Origin: Salmonella bongori NCTC 12419 | GTDB lineage: Bacteria > Pseudomonadota > Gammaproteobacteria > Enterobacterales > Enterobacteriaceae | Reading direction: 5' to 3' | DNA: 64,000 bases | NCBI RefSeq assembly: GCF_000252995.1 | Contig: NC_015761.1 | Location: forward strand, 1,736,001 to 1,800,000 | Shown: positions 8,221 through 16,574 of the stretch, piece after piece | Layout: the number at the start of each line of letters is the position of its first letter | Numbering within the stretch: position 1 is the stretch's first letter | The notes under the pieces: model-generated | Seen by the model: the letters and a program-made list of their open reading frames with translations, nothing else | Database searches by the model: none | What the model was told of the DNA's origin: nothing | Position numbers and translations under genes: made by a program

Positions 8221-8964
8221 ATGTCTATCACGGCGAAGTCCGTTTACCGTGACGCCGGAAATTTTTTCCGAAATCAATTTATTACTATCTTGCTGGTTTC
8301 GTTGTTATGTGCATTCATCACGGTGATCCTGGGTCATGCCTTTTCGCCCAGCGATGCACAAATCGCACAACTCAGTGAAGGAGAGCATTTGGCAGGTAGC
8401 GCGGGTCTGTTTGAGCTGGTGCAAAACATGACGCCGGAGCAGCAGCAGATTCTGTTGCGGGCATCCGCCGCCTCAACGTTTTCCGGGCTTATCGGTAACG
8501 CTATCCTGGCTGGCGGCATTATCCTGATGATTCAGTTGGTTTCTGCGGGGCATCGGGTGAGCGCACTACGCGCTATTGGTGCCAGCGCGCCTGTCTTGCC
8601 TAAACTGTTTATTCTCATTTTTCTGACAACTCTGTTAGTGCAAATCGGTATAATGCTCATTGTCGTACCGGGGATTATCATGGCCATTGTGCTGGCGCTT
8701 GCACCAGTGATGTTGGTTGAAGAGAAAATGGGCGTATTTACCGCCATGCGCAACAGTATGCGTCTGGCCTGGGCTAACATGAGACTGGTAGCGCCTGCGG
8801 TGATAGGCTGGTTACTGGCAAAGACATTGTTGTTGCTGTTCGCGCCCAGCTTTGCTGTACTGACCCCAAATGTAGGCGCTGTACTGGCGAATACGTTAAG
8901 CAATCTGATTTCCGCAGTATTGCTTATCTATTTATTCCGCCTGTATATGTTGATTCGCCAATAA
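8221..8964 (+). CDS. yciC: UPF0259 inner membrane protein YciC
   Basis: A 247-residue polytopic membrane protein. About six hydrophobic segments are visible, including FITILLVSLLCAFITVIL near residue 24 and others around residues 95-120, 135-165, 190-210 and 225-245. AAGGAGAG lies directly upstream of the ATG at 8221; an ATG at 8149 in the same frame lacks this and adds a non-homologous leader. YciC is conserved with yciB in enterics, but its function is not established. Confidence 0.92.
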   Translation: MSITAKSVYRDAGNFFRNQFITILLVSLLCAFITVILGHAFSPSDAQIAQLSEGEHLAGSAGLFELVQNMTPEQQQILLRASAASTFSGLIGNAILAGGIILMIQLVSAGHRVSALRAIGASAPVLPKLFILIFLTTLLVQIGIMLIVVPGIIMAIVLALAPVMLVEEKMGVFTAMRNSMRLAWANMRLVAPAVIGWLLAKTLLLLFAPSFAVLTPNVGAVLANTLSNLISAVLLIYLFRLYMLIRQ

Positions 8965-8969
8965 TCCGC

Positions 8970-8992
8970 AATGCGCCGTTTAACGGCGCATT
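8970..8992 (+). repeat. Intercistronic hairpin between yciC and yciB
   Basis: AATGCGCCGT and ACGGCGCATT form a perfect 10-bp stem with a TTA loop. No U tract follows, so it may be an mRNA-stabilising or attenuating structure rather than a full terminator. Confidence 0.6.
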
Positions 8993-9020
8993 CGACGCTC
9001 GTTGATGATGGAATCGAAGA

Positions 9021-9560
9021 ATGAAGCAGTTTCTGGATTTTTTACCGCTGGTTGTCTTTTTTGCGTTTTATAAACTCTATGATATCTATGCGGCGACCTC
9101 CGCGCTGATTGTCGCGACGGCAATCGTGCTCATTTATAGCTGGGTGCGCTATCGAAAAATAGAGAAGATGGCGCTGATTACGTTTGTTCTGGTTGCCGTC
9201 TTTGGCGGGTTGACTCTCTTCTTCCATAACGATGAGTTTATTAAATGGAAGGTGACGGTTATTTATGCGCTCTTTGCCGGCGCGTTGCTCATCAGCCAGT
9301 GGGTGATGAAAAAGCCGTTAATCCAGCGTATGTTGGGTAAAGAGCTGGCGTTGCCGCAGCCAGTCTGGTCAAAGCTCAACCTGGCATGGGCGCTGTTTTT
9401 TATCGTATGCGGCCTGGCCAACATTTATATCGCCTTCTGGTTGCCGCAAAATATCTGGGTTAACTTTAAGGTCTTCGGCCTCACGGCGTTGACACTTATT
9501 TTTACCCTGCTGAGCGGCGTCTATATCTACCGACATCTGCCACAGGAAGATAAATCGTAA
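9021..9560 (+). CDS. yciB: Inner membrane septation / cell-envelope protein YciB (IspZ)
   Basis: A 179-residue protein with about five transmembrane segments, starting MKQFLDFLPLVVFFAFYKLY, the conserved YciB N terminus. The last residues, RHLPQEDKS, are cytoplasmic. YciB (intracellular septation protein A) interacts with the elongation and division machinery and affects envelope integrity together with DcrB in E. coli. It lies 57 bases after yciC and is followed by a convincing terminator. Confidence 0.95.
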   Translation: MKQFLDFLPLVVFFAFYKLYDIYAATSALIVATAIVLIYSWVRYRKIEKMALITFVLVAVFGGLTLFFHNDEFIKWKVTVIYALFAGALLISQWVMKKPLIQRMLGKELALPQPVWSKLNLAWALFFIVCGLANIYIAFWLPQNIWVNFKVFGLTALTLIFTLLSGVYIYRHLPQEDKS

Positions 9561-9573
9561 TCCTCCCGCGACC

Positions 9574-9610
9574 TATCGCCAGATCGCGAACGTCTGGCGA
9601 TATTTTCTTT
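9574..9610 (+). terminator. Rho-independent terminator after yciB
   Basis: TATCGCCAGA and TCTGGCGATA pair perfectly over 10 bp around a 9-base loop and are followed by TTTTCTTT. Confidence 0.85.
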
Positions 9611-9716
9611 GCCTTTATACCCTGCGCTCCCCCTTCTCTACGTTTATTGCCACTATTCTCCACACAAAATTCATAGTAGCATCGCGGCTGTAATTTTTTT
9701 GATAGTCGGTTTTACA

Positions 9717-10118
9717 ATGACAATTATGGATAGTACCCCTCAGGGTGAGCTGGTTTTACGTACACTGGCCATGCCAGCCGATACTAATGCTAACGGTGAT
9801 ATTTTTGGCGGCTGGTTGATGTCGCAAATGGATATTGGCGGCGCAATACTGGCTAAAGAGATCGCGCACGGTCGCGTTGTAACCGTACGCGTGGAAGGAA
9901 TGACGTTTCTGCGTCCCGTTGCAGTCGGCGATGTCGTATGCTGCTATGCGCGCTGCGTTAAACGCGGCACGACGTCTATTAGCATCAATATTGAAGTCTG
10001 GGTGAAAAAGGTCGCATCTGAACCCATTGGACAGCGCTATAAAGCCACCGAGGCGCTGTTTATTTATGTGGCTGTTGATCCGGCTGGCAAACCTCGTCCG
10101 CTCCCGGTTCAGGAATAA
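9717..10118 (+). CDS. yciA: Acyl-CoA thioesterase YciA
   Basis: A 133-residue hot-dog-fold thioesterase acting on a broad range of acyl-CoAs. The family motif NANGDIFGGWLMSQMD is at residues 24-39, with the catalytic Asp at position 28. The ATG at 9717 gives the family length; the upstream ATG at 9609 would add a hydrophobic stretch not seen in the family, and an ATG at 9726 is the other possibility. The 3' end faces tonB. In E. coli YciA hydrolyses short to long acyl-CoA and is thought to limit CoA sequestration. Confidence 0.95.
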   Translation: MTIMDSTPQGELVLRTLAMPADTNANGDIFGGWLMSQMDIGGAILAKEIAHGRVVTVRVEGMTFLRPVAVGDVVCCYARCVKRGTTSISINIEVWVKKVASEPIGQRYKATEALFIYVAVDPAGKPRPLPVQE

Positions 10119-10140
10119 GCGCGCGGCTCCCAAAGCGCTT

Positions 10141-10180
10141 GTGCCGCCAGCAGGTGATGACTACCCCCGCTGGCGGTGCC
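10141..10180. terminator. Hairpin between convergent yciA and tonB
   Basis: GGCACCGCCAGC, read on the minus strand, pairs with GCTGGCGG... across an 18-base loop (arms 10144-10151 and 10169-10176). It lies between the two convergent 3' ends. The U tract is weak; a bidirectional tonB terminator is known here in E. coli. Confidence 0.5.
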
Positions 10181-10184
10181 AGAA

Positions 10185-10913
10185 TTACTCAATCTGCGCT
10201 GTACCGTTCAGGCGGAAAATAATATTTACCACCAGCCCGGAGCCCGGTTTACCTGCCTCGTAGCGCCATCTGCGCATCGCGTTTTTAACTTCACGTTCAA
10301 ACATATTGGCGGGCTGCGCAGACAGGATCTGTACATTATCCACTCGCCCCTCAGGCGTCACATCAAACTTCACCTTTACGCGGCCTTCAATACGTAACGC
10401 CTGTGCTCGCGCCGGATACTGAGGCTGGTTACGGCTCAGAGCGCGAGGTCCAGTGGGCACGCTCACTGCAGGCTTGCTGGTCGCCGACGCTGTGTTGCTT
10501 GTTGGCCGCGCCGGGGCGCTATTTTCAAACGGTGAGGCAGGACGCGGCGGCGTCGGTTTAATTTCACGTTTCGGCTGCTCTTCAACCTTTTTTACCGGTT
10601 CTGGCTTCGGTTTCGGTCTGGGTTTTGGCTTAGGTTTGGGTTTCTCAATCACCACGGGCGCTTCTTTAGGTGGTTCCGGAACAGGCTCTGGCTCAGGAAC
10701 CGGTTCTACCACTGGCACCGGTGGTGGCTGAACCGCCTGAGGCGGCTCCAGATCGGCGGGCGAAACCATTGTTACCGTGATCGGCTGCGCTGGCGCAGGC
10801 AATTCAATAACCTGATGTACCGAGGTATAAAGCAATCCTGCCACTATAGCACCGTGAATGCCTACAGAAAGTAACGTCGGCCAGGGAAAGCGACGAGGTA
10901 AATCAAGGGTCAT
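10185..10913 (-). CDS. tonB: Energy transducer TonB
   Basis: A 242-residue periplasm-spanning protein that couples the proton motive force from ExbB/ExbD to outer-membrane siderophore and B12 receptors. Residues 10-32 are the single membrane anchor, with the essential Ser16/His20 pair. Residues about 65-140 are the Pro-rich linker, with alternating EPEPVPEP and KPKPKPRPKPKP blocks. The C-terminal domain contains the NQPQYPARAQALRIEG region that contacts the TonB box. The start MTLDLPRRF is chosen by homology; two in-frame ATGs lie further up. A Fur-like site is present upstream. Confidence 0.96.
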   Translation of the reverse strand: MTLDLPRRFPWPTLLSVGIHGAIVAGLLYTSVHQVIELPAPAQPITVTMVSPADLEPPQAVQPPPVPVVEPVPEPEPVPEPPKEAPVVIEKPKPKPKPRPKPKPEPVKKVEEQPKREIKPTPPRPASPFENSAPARPTSNTASATSKPAVSVPTGPRALSRNQPQYPARAQALRIEGRVKVKFDVTPEGRVDNVQILSAQPANMFEREVKNAMRRWRYEAGKPGSGLVVNIIFRLNGTAQIE

Positions 10914-10957
10914 TGAAGTCATAATCGTTTCAGTTGAAAAACCAGAACTGAATTTTA

Positions 10958-10982
10958 AATGCAAATAGCAATCATATTCAAT
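10958..10982 (-). promoter_or_regulatory. Fur-box-like site in the tonB promoter
   Basis: On the minus strand, TGAATATGATTGCTATTTGC matches the Fur consensus of repeated GATAAT-like hexamers and corresponds to the known Fur-repressed tonB promoter of E. coli. This is consistent with iron control of tonB. Confidence 0.6.
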
Positions 10983-11136
10983 AAGGCATTGCCGATTGCG
11001 GTATCTAAAAGATGATATAGCACAACAACACCATACAAAATGTGCCTGTTTAACAAAGTCGCTATCTTTACATTGCAGTCAAATGTCCTTTCCAATAACG
11101 TAATCAGCGACTTTTACCGATTAAGGAGCTCCACCC

Positions 11137-11433
11137 GTGCTGTATGTCATTTACGCTCAGGATAATGCCAACTCGCTTGAAAAACGTCTTTCGGTACGGC
11201 CTGCACATTTGGCGCGCCTGCAACTTCTCCATGATGAAGGACGATTATTAACTGCCGGGCCGATGCCCGCGGTGGATAGCAACGATCCCGGAGTAGCAGG
11301 ATTTACCGGGTCAACGGTCATCGCTGAGTTTGAATCTTTAGAAGCGGCGCAATCCTGGGCTGACGCGGATCCGTACGTTGCTGCGGGCGTCTATGCGCAG
11401 GTATCGGTTAAACCGTATAAGAAGATCTTTTAA
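11137..11433 (+). CDS. yciI: YCII-family protein YciI
   Basis: A 98-residue ferredoxin-like alpha+beta protein of the YCII family. It starts with GTG at 11137, 7 bases after AAGGAG. Conserved features are the RPAHLARLQ segment with its His and the ADPYVAAGVY motif before the C terminus. The biological role is unknown; a chlorinating or dehalogenating-like activity has been suggested only for distant relatives. A divergent tonB lies upstream, and the gene may share its promoter region. Confidence 0.93.
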   Translation: MLYVIYAQDNANSLEKRLSVRPAHLARLQLLHDEGRLLTAGPMPAVDSNDPGVAGFTGSTVIAEFESLEAAQSWADADPYVAAGVYAQVSVKPYKKIF

Positions 11434-11448
11434 AAAGGATAGGCTGTT

Positions 11449-11468
11449 GGGCACCGCATACGGTGCCC
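11449..11468. terminator. Hairpin between convergent yciI and yciY
   Basis: GGGCACCG and CGGTGCCC form a perfect 8-bp stem with a CATA loop, 16 bases after the yciI stop and just beyond the yciY stop. A clear U tract is lacking on both sides. Confidence 0.55.
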
Positions 11469-11476
11469 TTACAGGC

Positions 11477-11650
11477 TTACACACCGTGAATCGCAAAGAG
11501 TAATGAATTACGCTGACGATTAAAAATGCACTTCCTGATGGTATGGATACGCATATTACGGCGTGATTGCCCTTCAAGCCAACGCGCTTTACGGCGGCCA
11601 GCCTGACGTAGCATCCGCCAACGCCCCACTTCCGTTCTACTACGCTTCAT
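11477..11650 (-). CDS. yciY: Small basic protein YciY
   Basis: A 57-residue, strongly basic protein beginning MKRSRTEVGRWRML and ending FAIHGV. It is read on the minus strand between yciI and clsA. It matches the E. coli YciY sequence as I remember it (same start, RRKARWLEGQSRRNMRIH core), so it is likely a real gene. It contains about 18 Arg/Lys residues and could bind nucleic acid; this is a guess. A ribosome site is not obvious (CTGTAAGAGTCGTAAAC upstream). Confidence 0.8.
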   Translation of the reverse strand: MKRSRTEVGRWRMLRQAGRRKARWLEGQSRRNMRIHTIRKCIFNRQRNSLLFAIHGV

Positions 11651-11792
11651 GTTTACGACTCTTACAGTAACAGAAGCGCCATTATACCCCCCTGGAGGAT
11701 GCAGACCAGCGCTTTTCCCGTGTTTTTATTTGCCATGTGAATCCTGACGCGTAAACTCTTAACAACACGCTTTCTAAAGGATTTTTAAAGTT

Positions 11793-13253
11793 ATGACAAC
11801 CTTCTACACTGTGGTGAGTTGGCTGGTCATTTTGGGATACTGGGTTCTCATTGCCGGCGTCACATTACGTATTCTAATGAAACGGCGCGCAGTTCCCTCC
11901 GCAATGGCCTGGTTGTTAATCATCTATATACTTCCGCTGGTCGGGATCATCGCCTATTTATCCGTCGGCGAATTGCATTTAGGCAAACGCCGCGCCGAGC
12001 GTGCCCGCGCCATGTGGCCATCGACCGCCAAATGGTTGAACGATCTCAAGGCCTGCAAGCATATTTTTGCGGAAGAAAACAGTAGCGTCGCATCGTCATT
12101 ATTTAAGCTATGCGAACGACGTCAGGGCATTGCAGGTGTAAAAGGCAACCAGCTGCAATTGCTGACCGACTCTGATGATGTCATGCAGGCGCTTATCCGT
12201 GATATTCAACTGGCGCGGCATAATATTGAGATGGTGTTTTACATCTGGCAGCCTGGCGGCATGGCGGATCAGGTCGCAGAATCGTTAATGGCCGCCGCCC
12301 GCCGCGGCATTCACTGCCGGCTCATGCTGGACTCTGCAGGTAGCGTCGCCTTTTTCCGTAGCCCCTGGGCAGCCATGATGCGTAACGCGGGAATTGAAGT
12401 CGTAGAAGCGCTGAAGGTGAATCTGATGCGTGTCTTTTTACGCCGTATGGACCTTCGCCAGCACCGTAAAATGGTGATGATTGACAATTACATCGCTTAT
12501 ACCGGCAGTATGAATATGGTAGACCCACGTTTTTTCAAACAAGATGCTGGCGTCGGGCAATGGGTCGATTTAATGGCGCGTATGGAGGGGCCGGTGGCGA
12601 CCGCTATGGGCATTGTCTACTCCTGTGACTGGGAGATCGAGACGGGTAAACGTATTTTGCCTCCGCCGCCGGACGTGAATATTATGCCGTTTGAGCAGGC
12701 CAGCGGCCATACCATTCATACGATTGCTTCCGGCCCTGGCTTTCCGGAAGACCTTATTCACCAGGCGTTACTCACCGCCACTTATGCTGCGCGTGAATAT
12801 TTAATTATGACCACGCCCTACTTCGTGCCCAGCGACGATCTCCTGCATGCTATTTGTACCGCCGCACAACGTGGCGTGGACGTGAGCATTATTCTGCCCC
12901 GTAAAAATGACTCACTGCTCGTCGGCTGGGCCAGCCGGGCCTTTTTCAGCGAGTTACTGGCGGCGGGCGTGAAAATTTACCAGTTCGAAGGCGGACTATT
13001 GCATACCAAAAGCGTTCTGGTCGATGGCGAACTAAGTCTGGTGGGTACTGTTAATCTCGACATGCGAAGTCTGTGGCTTAATTTTGAGATTACGTTGGTT
13101 ATTGATGATTCGGGTTTCGGCGCCGATCTGGCTGCGGTACAGGACGATTATATTTCGCGCTCCCGTCTTTTAGATGCGCGTTTATGGGTAAAACGTCCGT
13201 TATGGCAGCGAATCACCGAGCGATTGTTTTACTTCTTTAGTCCATTGCTGTAA
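11793..13253 (+). CDS. clsA: Cardiolipin synthase A
   Basis: A 486-residue membrane enzyme of the phospholipase D superfamily that joins two phosphatidylglycerols into cardiolipin. The N terminus has two transmembrane helices (residues about 6-25 and 38-58). Two HKD motifs are visible: HRKMVMIDN in the middle and HTKSVLVDG in the C-terminal half. The length equals E. coli ClsA. The ATG at 11793 is preceded by AAAGGATT. It runs into yciU 33 bases downstream. Confidence 0.96.
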   Translation: MTTFYTVVSWLVILGYWVLIAGVTLRILMKRRAVPSAMAWLLIIYILPLVGIIAYLSVGELHLGKRRAERARAMWPSTAKWLNDLKACKHIFAEENSSVASSLFKLCERRQGIAGVKGNQLQLLTDSDDVMQALIRDIQLARHNIEMVFYIWQPGGMADQVAESLMAAARRGIHCRLMLDSAGSVAFFRSPWAAMMRNAGIEVVEALKVNLMRVFLRRMDLRQHRKMVMIDNYIAYTGSMNMVDPRFFKQDAGVGQWVDLMARMEGPVATAMGIVYSCDWEIETGKRILPPPPDVNIMPFEQASGHTIHTIASGPGFPEDLIHQALLTATYAAREYLIMTTPYFVPSDDLLHAICTAAQRGVDVSIILPRKNDSLLVGWASRAFFSELLAAGVKIYQFEGGLLHTKSVLVDGELSLVGTVNLDMRSLWLNFEITLVIDDSGFGADLAAVQDDYISRSRLLDARLWVKRPLWQRITERLFYFFSPLL

Positions 13254-13286
13254 AACGTGGCCAACATACGTAAACAGGTAGTCACT

Positions 13287-13616
13287 ATGGAAATGGATCT
13301 GAACAATCGCCTGACTGAAGACGAAACGCTTGAGCAGGCTTACGATATTTTTCTTGAGCTGGCGGCGGACAATCTCGATCCGGCCGATATTATTCTGTTC
13401 AATTTGCAGTTCGAAGAGCGCGGCGGCGCAGAGTTATTTGATCCTTCAGAAGACTGGCAAGAGCACGTTGATTTTGACCTCAATCCAGACTTTTTTGCCG
13501 AGGTCGTCATTGGTCTGGCGGATAGCGAAGATGGCGAAATTAACGATATTTTCGCCCGCGTTCTGCTATGCCGGGAAAAAAGTCACAAGCTATGCCATAT
13601 TCTCTGGCGCGAATAA
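13287..13616 (+). CDS. yciU: Conserved acidic protein YciU
   Basis: A 109-residue, very acidic protein (UPF0263 family), near-identical in pattern to E. coli YciU, starting MEMDLNNRLTEDETLEQAYD. An upstream GTG at 13257 is in frame, but the family start is at 13287 after ACAGGTAGT. It may bind partner proteins through its acidic surface; no function is known. It follows clsA closely and was probably cotranscribed. Confidence 0.92.
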   Translation: MEMDLNNRLTEDETLEQAYDIFLELAADNLDPADIILFNLQFEERGGAELFDPSEDWQEHVDFDLNPDFFAEVVIGLADSEDGEINDIFARVLLCREKSHKLCHILWRE

Positions 13617-13626
13617 GCGCTTGCAG

Positions 13627-13656
13627 GCCGGATGGCGTTGGACAATGCCCTCCGGC
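13627..13656. repeat. REP-like inverted repeat
   Basis: GCCGGATGGC and GCCCTCCGGC form a near-perfect GC-rich stem (one mismatch) between convergent yciU and the potassium channel gene. The arms look like REP (PU) sequences; no T run follows. Confidence 0.6.
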
Positions 13657-13664
13657 AAATGTGA

Positions 13665-14501
13665 TTAATCCGGTAACTTACTACCGCATCGATTGCAATA
13701 TTGCGCGCTGTGTTCATGTTGACTTTGCTGGCACTGCGGACATTTTCGCTGCCAGTGGCGTTTCTGAAACGCGCTGCTCATGTGGGTGGTAATGAGCCCA
13801 GTTGGAATCGCAATGACCGAATAGCCAATCAAAATCAGCACCGATGCGACAATACGTCCCAACGGCGTATGCGGCGTAATATCGCCATACCCCACAGTCG
13901 TAACCGTGACTATTGCCCAGTATACCGAGGCATTAAGCGTCGTGAAGCCATACTTAGGTCCTTCAATAAGATACATCAGAGCACCAAAAATAATCATGAC
14001 GATCGCGATAAAGGAATAGAACAAAATAAGCTGATGACGCGCGCTAATAATAGCGCTCCAGAATATCCGCAGGGATGGCATAAAGCGTAGTAGTTTAAGA
14101 ATGCGCATTACGCGAACCGCCCGCATAGCACGCCAGGCAAACATATAGTTCAGGCTGATTTCCGGCCACAACCACATGACGTACAGCGGCAGAATCGTCA
14201 CCAAATCAATAAAACCCCAGAAACTAAAAACGTATTTTGCCGGCTCAGGCCAGCTAAACAGCCTTAGCAAGTATTCACCGGTAAATATTAACGTGATAGC
14301 CAGCTCCAGCCAGACAAAAATATGCCATTCATCAAAGGTCAGGTGATATTCTGTTCCTACGCCTGATTCAACAAAGATAACCAGCACACTAAGCAGCGCA
14401 AACAGCGCGCATAGTCCTTCAAAGCGGCGACCTGAGCGCGTTGTCAGATCAAACAGATTATGATAAAGACGGCGGCGAACCGACGACAAAGAAAGTGACA
14501 C
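13665..14501 (-). CDS. Kv-type six-helix potassium channel with C-terminal zinc ribbon
   Basis: A 278-residue ion channel. S1-S6 are visible; S4 (residues 124-139) has Arg/Lys at every third position (R124, R127, R130, R133, K136, R139), the pattern of a voltage sensor. TTVGYGD at residues 201-207 is the potassium selectivity filter. The last 25 residues hold CPQC (254-257) and CNRC (269-272), a likely zinc ribbon. It is unlike E. coli Kch, which has a different membrane part and an RCK domain, although Salmonella annotations may call it kch. It lies alone between yciU and oppF. Function in the cell is not known. Confidence 0.88.
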   Translation of the reverse strand: MSLSLSSVRRRLYHNLFDLTTRSGRRFEGLCALFALLSVLVIFVESGVGTEYHLTFDEWHIFVWLELAITLIFTGEYLLRLFSWPEPAKYVFSFWGFIDLVTILPLYVMWLWPEISLNYMFAWRAMRAVRVMRILKLLRFMPSLRIFWSAIISARHQLILFYSFIAIVMIIFGALMYLIEGPKYGFTTLNASVYWAIVTVTTVGYGDITPHTPLGRIVASVLILIGYSVIAIPTGLITTHMSSAFQKRHWQRKCPQCQQSQHEHSAQYCNRCGSKLPD

Positions 14502-14548
14502 GGTAACCTCACCTAAAAGAAGGGCTGACGAATTGTCAGCCCTTGCGA

Positions 14549-15553
14549 TTATAACGGGTCTACTTTAAGGCAGGAAACGGCATGGCGAAAACTCCCTTCC
14601 AGGACCGGTCTCGTTTGCGCGCATTCCGGCCCGGCAATAGGACAGCGCGTACGGAACACGCAGCCAGAAGGAGGATTAATAGGCGAAGGCAGCTCGCCTT
14701 CCAGTAACTGGATGGTTTTATTCCGCTCCAGATCGGGATCGGGAATGGGTACCGCCGACATCAACGCTTTGGTATAAGGATGCAGCGGATTGTGATACAC
14801 CTCATCATAAGTGCCCAACTCTACCGCGTGGCCGAGATACATCACCAGGACACGATCGGATATATGCTTTACAACCGCCAGATCATGCGCAATAAAAATC
14901 AACGACAGCCCCATCTCGCGCTGTAATTGCTGGAGCAAATTCACCACTTGCGCCTGGATAGAAACGTCCAGCGCCGACACCGGCTCATCGCAAATAATGA
15001 GTTTCGGCTCAAGGATCAAGGCCCGGGCGATACCGATGCGCTGGCACTGCCCGCCGGAAAATTCATGCGGATAACGGTTGATCAAATTCGGCAGCAGCCC
15101 TACTTTTAACATCATTGTTTTTACGCGGTCGCGCACTTCCTGTCGCGGCAGCTCAGGATGGTAAGTACGCAAAGGTTCGGCAATGATATCGCCAATTGTC
15201 ATGCGCGGGTTGAGTGACGCCAACGGGTCCTGGAAAATCATCTGGATATCACTGCGTACCTCGCGCCACTCATCCGGTTTCATGCCCAGCAGATCTTTTC
15301 CTAACCAGGCAACCTTACCGTCTGTCGCTTTTACCAGACCAATAATCGCACGTGCAAACGTCGACTTACCACAGCCGGATTCGCCAACGACACCCAGAGT
15401 TTCGCCTTCGTACAGGCGCAACGTAACGCCATCTACTGCTTTCAGGGTTTTCGCCGGCTGCCAGAACCACTGCTTCCCTTCTTTGATATCGAAATGAACT
15501 TTAAGATCGGCAATTTCAAGGAGGACTTTACGTTGTTCCATCATGGCATTCAT
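14549..15553 (-). CDS. oppF: Oligopeptide ABC transporter ATP-binding protein OppF
   Basis: A 334-residue ABC ATPase. Walker A is GESGCGKST, the signature is FSGGQCQRIGIARAL and Walker B is LIICDEPVSALD. The C-terminal oligopeptide-type extension with cysteines (CVFRTRCPIAGPEC) is present. It pairs with OppD to power peptide uptake, and is important for murein peptide recycling. The start overlaps the oppD stop by 4 bases (ATGA). It is the last gene of oppABCDF. Confidence 0.97.
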   Translation of the reverse strand: MNAMMEQRKVLLEIADLKVHFDIKEGKQWFWQPAKTLKAVDGVTLRLYEGETLGVVGESGCGKSTFARAIIGLVKATDGKVAWLGKDLLGMKPDEWREVRSDIQMIFQDPLASLNPRMTIGDIIAEPLRTYHPELPRQEVRDRVKTMMLKVGLLPNLINRYPHEFSGGQCQRIGIARALILEPKLIICDEPVSALDVSIQAQVVNLLQQLQREMGLSLIFIAHDLAVVKHISDRVLVMYLGHAVELGTYDEVYHNPLHPYTKALMSAVPIPDPDLERNKTIQLLEGELPSPINPPSGCVFRTRCPIAGPECAQTRPVLEGSFRHAVSCLKVDPL

Positions 15554-16563
15554 AACAGTTCCTCTACCGGTTTAAAACAGGCGCGCAGGCGGCCAGGACT
15601 AAACGCGTCAAGTGGCGGCGCATTATTGCAAATTTCCATCGCATAAGGACAACGCGGCTGGAAAGGACAGCCTTTAGGCAAACGCAATAAGTTGGGAGGA
15701 TTACCCGGAATCGTCAACATTTCCTCCCCCTCGCTATCCAGACGCGGCACCGCATTAAGCAGGCCTATCGAATACGGATGAACGGGCTGATAAAAGACAT
15801 CGCGCGCCCTCCCGTATTCCATCGTTCGCCCCGCATACATCACCAGGACTTTATCGCAAATACCCGCTACCACACCCAGATCATGAGTGATCATAATGAT
15901 GGCGGTATTAAATTCGCGCTTCAGTTCATTAAGCAACGTCATGATCTGCGCTTGCACAGTAACATCAAGCGCGGTGGTAGGCTCATCGGCAATAAGCAAT
16001 TTCGGTCTGCACAACAACGCCATCGCAATCATCACACGTTGGCGCATTCCGCCGGAAAATTCATGCGGGTACATTTTCATACGTTTGCGCGCTTCCGGCA
16101 TTTTTACTGCATCCAGCATTCTGACAGACTCTTCAAAGGCTTCCGCTTTACTCATACCTTTATGCAGCATCAGGACTTCCATTAGCTGCTCCCCAACGCG
16201 CATATAGGGATTTAGCGAAGTCATCGGGTCCTGGAAAATCATTGAAATCTGCTCCGCGCGCAGCGTATTTAGTTCGCGCTCCGGCAGATTAAGAATTTCG
16301 CGTCCGTTGAAGGTCGCAGAACCGTCGATTCGGCCATTCGTCGCCAACAATCCCATTAATGCGAACGCGGTTTGCGACTTTCCCGATCCAGACTCGCCAA
16401 CAATACCTAACGTTTCTCCAGCGTGAAGCGTAAAGTTCAGATCATTGACTGCCGTTACATCGCCATCAGGCGTGGTGAACGTAACGCGAAGATCGTTTAC
16501 CTCCAACAGGACTTTCGCCTGTTGCGTCACTTGGGTGACATTTGCGATTTCTGATAAGCTCAT
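15550..16563 (-). CDS. oppD: Oligopeptide ABC transporter ATP-binding protein OppD
   Basis: A 337-residue ABC ATPase: Walker A GESGSGKSQ, signature FSGGMRQRVMIAMAL, Walker B LLIADEPTTALD, and the C-terminal cysteine segment GCPFQPRCPYAMEIC that may bind an iron-sulfur cluster in this family. It is the partner of OppF. It begins 11 bases after oppC and overlaps oppF by 4 bases. Confidence 0.97.
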   Translation of the reverse strand: MSLSEIANVTQVTQQAKVLLEVNDLRVTFTTPDGDVTAVNDLNFTLHAGETLGIVGESGSGKSQTAFALMGLLATNGRIDGSATFNGREILNLPERELNTLRAEQISMIFQDPMTSLNPYMRVGEQLMEVLMLHKGMSKAEAFEESVRMLDAVKMPEARKRMKMYPHEFSGGMRQRVMIAMALLCRPKLLIADEPTTALDVTVQAQIMTLLNELKREFNTAIIMITHDLGVVAGICDKVLVMYAGRTMEYGRARDVFYQPVHPYSIGLLNAVPRLDSEGEEMLTIPGNPPNLLRLPKGCPFQPRCPYAMEICNNAPPLDAFSPGRLRACFKPVEELL

Positions 16564-16574
16564 GGCCGTACTCC

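Noticed and set aside
10453..10731. Gly/Ser-rich frame antisense to the tonB Pro-rich linker
   Set aside because: It is the complement of the Pro-Lys/Pro-Glu repeats of TonB and has no start signal.
11691..11740. Possible 13-codon leader peptide before clsA (GGAGG then ATG)
   Set aside because: The GGAGG touches the ATG with no spacing, so translation is unlikely; no regulatory logic such as a run of codons is visible.
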